From the NCBI RefSeq assembly GCF_025612915.1, contig NC_069116.1, forward strand, positions 51,659,590 through 51,723,589: DNA of 64,000 bases. The letters are read 5' to 3'. The position numbers and the translations under genes are program-made. The DNA is from Magallana angulata (Eukaryota > Mollusca > Bivalvia > Ostreida > Ostreidae). Positions 53,417 through 64,000 of the stretch are shown piece after piece; position 1 is the first letter of the stretch, and the number at the start of each line of letters is the position of its first letter. The notes beneath the pieces were generated by a model. The model was given only the letters and a program-made list of their open reading frames with translations, was not told the origin of the DNA and did no database searches.

Positions 53417-55139
53417 ATGCGAGCACTCGGTGTGACCGTACTGGTGTTGGCTGTGGCCTGCCTCTGGTCCCCCCGGACCGATGCTCGGAGCTATTCCTCC
53501 TACTGGAAATCCCCCCGCCGAACGGACTATGTTCTGGACCATAAATTTTACAATTATCTGGGTACTTTGATTTATCCAAAGTTTATTTACAATTCCTTGA
53601 TAGTTTACCCATAATTTCATATATATCAACGAATCTGTATTGAAAAGTTTAATTGACAGTCGATATATGGACAACTTACCGGTATACAGTTAATGATCCT
53701 TGAGCTCTTACTCTTGAGAGATAATAAAAATTCAAAAGAGTATATTTACTTTATCAATTTTTATAAGACACAATTTCCTTAGTTTAAAAAAATCCAACTG
53801 GTGCGTGTTTTAAAAAAAGGATTAAAACTGCGGAAAGACAAGGGATAAGAAGGAATGCAGAGAAAAGTTTTTTTCATGTTGGAAAGGATGAAACATATAT
53901 TGGGTACGTTTATCACAATCTAATTGTCTACGTTTTTTTTCAGAGCGGGTAACTAGAGCCCCTTTCACAGAGTTAAGGAAAGCTCAACTAATCCTGACAA
54001 GCTATCGAGAAGCCAACAAATACAGCGCCAACGGTGATGCAAATGACGCCGCCAGAATCTTTTTCAGTTTGAAGCCTCGTAGCATCACATTTGTGAGTCA
54101 TTTTTCATAGTTGAGCGCGAAATTTGGTTAAATCAATGGGTTTTAATTATTCTTTTAAAGACTTTTTGTTCTAAATAATATTCAGAAAGTTCAGAACGGA
54201 TCGACAATTCCAATGTATACTGTATACATATTTTTTGAAATTCACGGTATGTCTTACGTAAAACCAAACTATAAGATACCAATTTACAAGATTTTTCCTT
54301 GGATCTTTCATATCATAGTATGTCTCCAATATGCGCTTGACTAGCTGCAGGTCTGTAGCTCCCGGTCTGAAAAAAAAATCGGATGGACGACCTGGGACCC
54401 ATGCAGCTATAGCGTTTGACTGTTTTTTGTGGAACTTTTAAAAAAGTTTTATGATGTAAAGGATTTTCTAAAATCACGATTTATTACTTAGAGTACAGTC
54501 GGATATGGAAGATGTGGATTCGGGGGCTGCCGGACTAGACGCTACAGACGAAGGAACCGTTACAGAACTTCCAGGTCATACTATCGAACGAATGGTTACA
54601 AGAGACGTTACAGGAGAAGCCGCGGAAAATTTACGTATAGAGCAAAAAAGTATGGTAAAAAAATAGTCAGAAAACTTCTTAGAGGGTCCGCAAAACGAAA
54701 ATCGAAGGGGAAATCCAGCGTAAAGGAAAGTAAATCCAAAAGACCATCCTATAGAAAGTCGGCGAAAGGTAAGAAATGGAGGGGATCCGGAAAAGGAAAG
54801 AGTCAGAGAGGTTCCAAAAGAATGAGGGGACGGAAGGGATCGAAAGGGAAATTGTGGAGATCAAACGGTTACAAAAGATTATGGGGACGTTGGGGGAGCA
54901 GGAGAGGGTCGCGGAGGGGAAGTTACGTCAGAAGGTACCGACCGAGGCGACGGGGATCCCTCACGGCCCGCGGACGTGTGGGGATATATGACGTAGTACT
55001 GATGACGAGCCCCAGTAAGGCCCAGATTGTATTCATACCCCGACGCTCTGTTTACTCTTACAACAGGGAACTGAGGATCAAACGCACCTTCACCTTCAAA
55101 ACAAACACTTTCTGGCAACGGATATTGTATAGGTTTTGA
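53417..55139 (+). CDS. Secreted, highly basic Arg/Lys/Gly/Ser-rich protein of unknown function
   Basis: Exons 53417-53561, 53944-54092 and 54492-55139 join in frame and give 313 aa. Residues 1-23 are a classical signal peptide (VTVLVLAVACLW core, likely cleaved after TDA). The next ~75 residues look folded and helical (ERVTRAPFTELRKAQLILTS, SANGDANDAARIFFSLKPR). The central ~150 residues are extremely basic, rich in RRYRRR, GKGKSQRGSK and WGSRRGSRRGSY-type segments with little hydrophobic content. The last ~50 residues are mixed and could fold (GIYDVVLMTSPSKAQIVFIP, ending FWQRILYRF). No family recognised. A secreted polycation of this kind in a bivalve could be a shell-matrix, byssal or antimicrobial precursor. 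That is a guess from composition only. AATAAA at 55187 supports the 3' end. Confidence 0.82.
54349..54394. repeat. Dispersed ~45-bp repeat, copy 2
   Basis: Same block as 42912-42954 (AGGTCTGTAGCTCCCGGTCT, A-run, ATCGGATGGACGACCTG). It lies in intron 2 of the basic protein gene and is flanked here by CTGCAG-like arms (CTAGCTGC ... GCAGCTATAG). Confidence 0.8.
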
Positions 55140-56587
55140 AACAAGTAAACTTTGATTGAAAACGATGAACGTGTAATTAAACATGCAATAAAAACCAGAT
55201 AACAACGACAAAAGAGTTTTGTTTTCAGTTTGTCAGCATTGTTTCGGCTATTTATCAATAATTGTTGCACGACCCTAGAACACAATTTTAAATAAAAGCA
55301 CTCTTTGATGGTTTAATTGTCTGCGCCAGGGGTATATCTTTTAAGGAACAGCACTAACTCCAATCAACTTCAATATATTTGAAAGGTGATTATGCTACTG
55401 TTAATTTTAAAGTAGGCTATATTAATTTTGATGACTTCCGAGCCCAAGTAGAGAACATTTAGGGACCCCCTCTCTTTTTACGCCTTTTGTAAATCTACCT
55501 TTACCTTAAAAAATGAATACTAGTAATCAACACCTAGCTGGCCCTTCAAAATTTTTATTACAGACACGTTCGATATATATTTCATTCAATTAAAATGTAC
55601 ATAAAGTCCATACCCCCCCCCCCCCCATTATTTAGATTCAACTTATAGTCTGACAAGGGTGTTCGATAGAATTGTACATACTGGGCGTGGTTTGCAATGA
55701 TGGGAGTACGTGTAGGCTTGTAGGTTTTTTATTTACGAGGGGCCTCCAGAGGCTTCTAATTTTTTTTTATTTAAAAAAAGAGTAAAACGAACAAACATCA
55801 TGAAAAAGGGCAATTAATTACGGGTTTCTAGTCAAATCTCTTGTCTCTATTAAGGTGAAATTAAAATGTTGATACTTTGTCAACGTACTTAAGTTTATTT
55901 ATTAGTTAATCTTAACAAAAAAGGAGTTTTACAATTTAAAAAAATTCAATAATTGCACAGTTCTAACATTTTATAACAGTGATAAGACGTTCTCTCATCA
56001 ACATTGAAATCGCAATGTGTTTGAAACCTCTATGTTCGTTGATTGATTTTTTAAAAGTAAAAACCATACAAATTAAACCCTTTAAAGGCTTTCTAAGTAA
56101 GAGAAGTCGGCGATTACACTAAAATAGAGCTATAGTTCTTAAAACAGAATGATATATTTAAACATTGAGGAACATTTTTCTTAACCACAAATTACATTTC
56201 TTGAACTCTTGCATAAAATATCTAAAAAGACAGCCGACTTCTTGAATACGGACATCACTAGCATAGCTATAAAAAAATCACAGTTACTAGCTAGGATACG
56301 TATATGCAATCAAGACAGTTTTTATAAGATATTGCACTTCAATTTCCGTGGATTAATTGCAACTAATCAGATAAAAATTCTTAAAATTGGCATTTTAAAT
56401 AATTTTTCTCATAAAACAAACACAGTCCGGAAACATCTGTATAAGACATTCATTTCATCTGGTGCTAATTCACACTCCGTAATCCACCCCCTTTGGATCC
56501 GCCACTGCATGTTTAAAACTTTAAAAATAGCTATTGAATGCAAATCCCCAGTGGTTTAACTTTTGTTTATTTACTGTTTATGCAAGT
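55140..56587. other. 3' flank of the basic protein gene and intergenic DNA
   Basis: The transcript probably ends near 55.21 kb. The rest is AT-rich with a C-run at 55613-55626. The frame 56209-56559 has no recognisable feature. No gene seen. Confidence 0.55.
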
Positions 56588-56659
56588 TCCCAGGTAGTCT
56601 AGTGGTTAGGATTCCGCGCTCTCACCGCGGCGGCCGGGGTTCGATTCCCCGTCTGGGAA
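56588..56659 (+). tRNA. tRNA-Glu (anticodon CTC)
   Basis: A 72-nt cloverleaf. Acceptor arm TCCCAGG pairs with TCTGGGA (one G-T pair), with discriminator A at 56659. The anticodon stem CCGCG/CGCGG encloses CTCTCAC with anticodon CTC at 56621-56623. The T-arm is GGGGTTCGATTCCCC. The internal promoters are intact: A-box about TAGTCTAGTGGTTAGG, B-box GGTTCGATTCC. It differs from the human tRNA-Glu gene at only a few paired positions. No intron and no encoded CCA. Confidence 0.96.
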
Positions 56660-57592
56660 GGATTTTTTTCTGTTTCTATTGCGTTGCAGTTTATTTTATT
56701 GATAAAATACAGAAAAAAAAGAATCATAAAATTTTCCTACTTAAAACACTTCTCCATATCCAGATACTTGTATTATGAATGTTATACCAGCCACACAGTA
56801 TCGACAAAAACCCTTACTGTACTCCATAGAGTTTGTCACATCGTAACACCAACATAACAATTAAGTGGAGAGAATATATTATCATGCATTACTCGTATGT
56901 TGAAAATTGATGTTCAAAACAACAAAGTAAATTACATTTCTCTTCGGATATAAGCTGAAGTAAGAGAGTTTACGAACATCTCTTTGTAATAGTTTCATTC
57001 AGATTAGACTTTGGACGAAAACATTTTAGCAACAACTCCAAAAAAATTCTGTCAGTGGCAAAATAAATACATGTATAAACAAAATGTCATAGCAACCATA
57101 TTTGATACACATTTTTTATATACCTCAATGATATTTTAATATGATCATGACTTACTTTTTTGAGTATAAGTGATATAAATTTATGGATACATTTTGTACT
57201 TTAAGAATAAAATCTTCATGTATCTAATGGCACATGTACATCTTCTTTTAATACTGTACCATTTGCCTGAGATACATGTATACACTGTTACATGTCGCGT
57301 GTTCAGTAATACATTTTACAATTTATTTTGATAATACGGATTAACATGTATCGTGTAACAAAATAACTGCTAAACATGCAGCGCAATAAATATAGTACTG
57401 TGTCGTTCTAAAATTATCTCGGCCAATTACTACCGGAAAACAAGTATGCTATTTGATCATATTTACAGACAAACTCGCACGAGCACGTGGTTAATGACTA
57501 CAAAAATAAACCGAGTTGCTTTCCGTAGATTTTTTATCTGAGGGTATCATAGGTAATGTTGTGACATTCGAGTGAACGTTTCTGCAGTTGCT
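56660..57592. other. Intergenic, no gene seen
   Basis: AT-rich DNA between the tRNA and the HAD-like gene. The last ~120 bp, where GC rises, probably hold the promoter and 5' UTR of the latter. Confidence 0.5.
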
Positions 57593-58096
57593 ATGCAGTC
57601 ATTGACCAATCTAGAAACCCAAGAGAAATCGTACTCAGACATAGAAGAATGGATGATAAAACCAAGGTCCAAGATCGTACTGGATTGGGACAATACGCTG
57701 AAAGTGTACCGGAAATCTGACAAAAGATTGTCGTCACGGGTGGCGAGAGATCGCCTGCTCCACTGGAAGAAGAATCTATCGTGTGAACTTTTCATTATCA
57801 GCGCAATCAGACCGACTCGAATGAATCTGGAAACCATATTGATGGAAGTCGAGAGGTTAAATCTTACGGATGTCTTTACGTGCCATAACGATGAGATTGT
57901 GTTAGTTTCCGGCAAGTATGCTAGGAAGGGATCGGTCATTATTTGTGGTTACGACAAGGCAGAAACGTTTGTAGAATTGTGCTCGCATGCAAATGATGAA
58001 GATGAGCATGACATTATTTTCTTTGATGATGAGTTTGTTAACATCTACAATTTTCGTGCCATAGTTCCAGGGAGTCAGTGTTATCTTATTAGCTGA
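57593..58096 (+). CDS. Intronless HAD-like protein
   Basis: A single uninterrupted frame from ATG 57593 gives 167 aa. It carries the haloacid-dehalogenase fold signature. Motif I is KIVLDWDNTL with D31 and D33, motif II is a strand ending in serine (LFIISAIRPT, S70), K122 in GYDKAETF could be motif III, and IIFFDDEF (D145, D146) is a motif IV candidate. In active HAD enzymes the first Asp is the nucleophile, the second the acid/base, and the last acidic pair binds magnesium. All are present, so phosphatase-type activity is plausible but the substrate is unknown. There is no cap domain of note, signal peptide or membrane segment. The frame remains open upstream only to a GTG at 57572, so the first ATG is preferred. 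Its intronless state stands out among multi-exon neighbours. It may be a retrocopy or acquired gene. Confidence 0.7.
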   Translation: MQSLTNLETQEKSYSDIEEWMIKPRSKIVLDWDNTLKVYRKSDKRLSSRVARDRLLHWKKNLSCELFIISAIRPTRMNLETILMEVERLNLTDVFTCHNDEIVLVSGKYARKGSVIICGYDKAETFVELCSHANDEDEHDIIFFDDEFVNIYNFRAIVPGSQCYLIS

Positions 58097-59395
58097 TGTG
58101 AAGCTAAACTATGCTACTTTTGTAGACTACGCTTTTTTCGGCTTTATAGTATCCAACAGGCCTAATTAATCTTTTAAAATGTCACCCCCATATTTGTTCA
58201 GTCACTCAGGGTATTGTTTAATGAGATTTGCTTTTATTTTATCACAGTTATGATTGATGTTTTTAAGTTTTAATATATTATGATAGTAATTTGTCTATAC
58301 AACTTCCTGCTTTTATTTTATGAAGCAGAGGCTAATTAACTCGGAGGTACAGATTAATACTAGATGTGTACATGTTTTCCTCCTCTTTTGCTTTTCTTTG
58401 GTGTTCATCGTTGGAATGTGCAGGTTATTTTACGTTTCGATTTTTTATTTTTTATTTTCAATATCTTCTGATTGAATTTAATGCTTTGTTTGTCATATAC
58501 ATATTTTAAACTATATATAGAAATTGATTTCTTATCATGCATGCACCAGTATATTAAAACTGTGATAACATTTTAAAAAATATATTTTTTTTTCAATATC
58601 GATACACTCAAAATTTAATATACTTATTTATACGTACATGTACTAAATATAATTATAATTATGTATATACATTATAGATATCTTATTGTCATTATTATAT
58701 TTTTTTTAAATAAATTTACTATATTTGACTGTCGTTGTTGCGAAATTTGATTCACATGAATATCAATAAAACAATAGTTGACTCTCGTGCATTCTGCAAT
58801 ATTCAGCAACAACTGTATAATTCACTGAATACATAATATGCGATTCTTTTTTTTTTAACTCAAGATATATTATCAATACAGTGTTCTAAACAAAATAATG
58901 ATGACACATTAGAGTTTAGACAAAATCGCAATTCGAACTGGTTTGATAAATACCGGTACAATTTATATTTTTTAATACTGGATACATATAATTGTTCCTT
59001 GAAAGTTTAACCCGTTAAAGTACATACATGTATGATAATATATTATATTACGGTAAAATGCAAACCATCGCGAAATGAATAATATATATAGTAAAAATTC
59101 TTTAATTATGCTCCAGAACCCTTAATTTCAATTAATGCGCAATGACAAAGAGCGAAAAAGGTCAGGAAATTGTCATATTTTATATTATACATGTATATGA
59201 ATAAACTGTGTAGACACAGAATTTAAATGAAAATTTTAATGAAAGATTTTTAAAAGGTAAAGTTATTACTAAATGTGATGCAAACTTGTTCATGGTAAAT
59301 GTTGTAGAAAGAAAAAATGCTTCAGAAAAAGTATAATGTAACTTTATAAAAAGCAACACATAAAATTAAAATTAGGGAACTTTTTTTATATAAAT

Positions 59396-59466
<71 letters not shown>

Positions 59467-59909
59467 GCTTTTATTCGGGAGAAACCCCCGTGTGCACAAT
59501 AATTCCAGAGAAACTCCCGTGGCAATCAAATTCCAGAATTAAACGTATAAATAGTTCTTTCTCAGTATCTGAATGTGACAATACATGTTACTTAAATCGC
59601 ATTAGTGATAAAATACAATCGTCATTTCATAATATATATGCGTATTTATATTTACGTCCGAACTTACGTCTACCTATGAGTGAACGTAAAATTTTGGCTT
59701 AACTTTAGTCGGACGTAAAGATGCGCAATATGATATATTCGAACTAGTCCCGTATTTACACCGGCGCAGCGCTTAGTCTGGACGTACGACTCTTTATGAA
59801 ACGAGCCCCAGGTGTAGTGTCAAATTTACACAAACTTGACCTAATTTCTATTGTTATCTCATCGAAATGTTACAGGTATACAATATTTTCAAAAATCTAG
59901 AACGCCAAG
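58097..59909. other. Intergenic, AT-rich, with a long (TC)n tract
   Basis: No gene seen. A (TC)n tract occupies 59398-59463. From about 59640 to 59815 are repeated ACGTC/GACGT blocks, ending GGACGTACGACTC ... AAACGAGCCCCAGG. These look like one end of a MITE, but I could not find its other end. Confidence 0.5.
59398..59463. repeat. (CT)33 microsatellite
   Basis: Thirty-three CT units without interruption. Confidence 0.97.
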
Positions 59910-63813
<3,904 letters not shown>

Positions 63814-64000
63814 GAACCGAACTATTTTAGTTATCATCTATTCAATCATCTGGCAGAACTAAATTAGAATAATACCCTATATAAACTAAACTGTCTTTGT
63901 CTTAATTAATCACACATCAAAGAAAAAACAACAGGAAATTATATACTACCTGTATATATACGTATGTGTTTTAATCAATCTTCAATGGCGATTGGGGCAC
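63814..64000. other. 3' flank of the PLP enzyme gene
   Basis: AT-rich sequence to the window end. No poly(A) signal of the AATAAA type was seen before the window closes. Confidence 0.6.

Noticed and set aside
54822-55139. Second + strand frame overlapping the basic protein exon (basic, 105 aa)
   Set aside because: It is the same exon tail entered at an internal ATG in part and a shadow in part. The exon-joined frame with signal peptide explains it.
56563-56778. Open frame MFIYCLCKFPGSL...
   Set aside because: It runs straight through the tRNA-Glu gene. The residues are a translation of the tRNA.
57572-57592. Seven-residue N-terminal extension of the HAD-like protein
   Set aside because: It would need a GTG start. 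The first ATG is at 57593.

Overview
The window is nuclear DNA of an animal, most likely a bivalve mollusc of the oyster type. Introns are GT-AG with AT-rich interiors, most conserved proteins are split into many short exons, and intergenic DNA is AT-rich and full of short inverted-repeat elements. One repeat family starts with 'agctcacctgagc', ends with 'gctcaggtgagc' and carries an internal array of about 166 bp, a build resembling the pearl-type elements described in bivalves. The species assignment is inference; nothing in the window is diagnostic.

Left third (1-31 kb): two genes of the same design lie on the + strand. Gene A (11.0-18.8 kb, 5' end not found) has part of an LDL-receptor class A (LDLa) module, a membrane segment and a tail with PPxY-type motifs. 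Gene B (27.0-30.6 kb, apparently complete, 336 aa) has a signal peptide, CUB domain, LDLa module, membrane segment, cysteine-rich juxtamembrane stretch and an acidic PPPTY tail. Between them on the - strand is a 55-residue microprotein gene in three exons that looks like STMP1. The first 11 kb holds no gene I can support.

Middle (32-52 kb): a run of conserved housekeeping genes whose exons I could join base by base. They are PRMT7 (-, 13 exons, 687 aa), coactosin/COTL1 (+, 4 exons, 142 aa), PREY/PYURF (-, 2 exons seen), POP4/RPP29 (+, 5 coding exons, 217 aa) and 3-ketodihydrosphingosine reductase KDSR (-, 10 exons, 328 aa). Upstream of POP4 is a possible extra exon encoding a 38-residue membrane peptide that would end just before the POP4 start.

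Right third (53-64 kb): an unrecognised secreted, extremely basic protein (3 exons, 313 aa), a tRNA-Glu(CTC), an intronless HAD-like protein (167 aa), and a complete Cys/Met-metabolism PLP enzyme of the cystathionine/methionine gamma-lyase family (10 exons, 422 aa). The PLP enzyme has a 5-nt first coding exon and an apparent GC-AG intron.

The most unusual object is in gene A. The end of the membrane-segment exon and its splice donor are amplified as eight 72-bp tandem copies (13169-13744). Every copy keeps an intact in-phase donor, so donor choice could add 0 to 7 blocks of 24 residues to the cytoplasmic tail, and read-through would give a protein lacking the PPxY exons. The genes do not form one pathway. 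The recurring structural theme is dense insertion of foldback and terminal-inverted-repeat elements in introns and 3' flanks.
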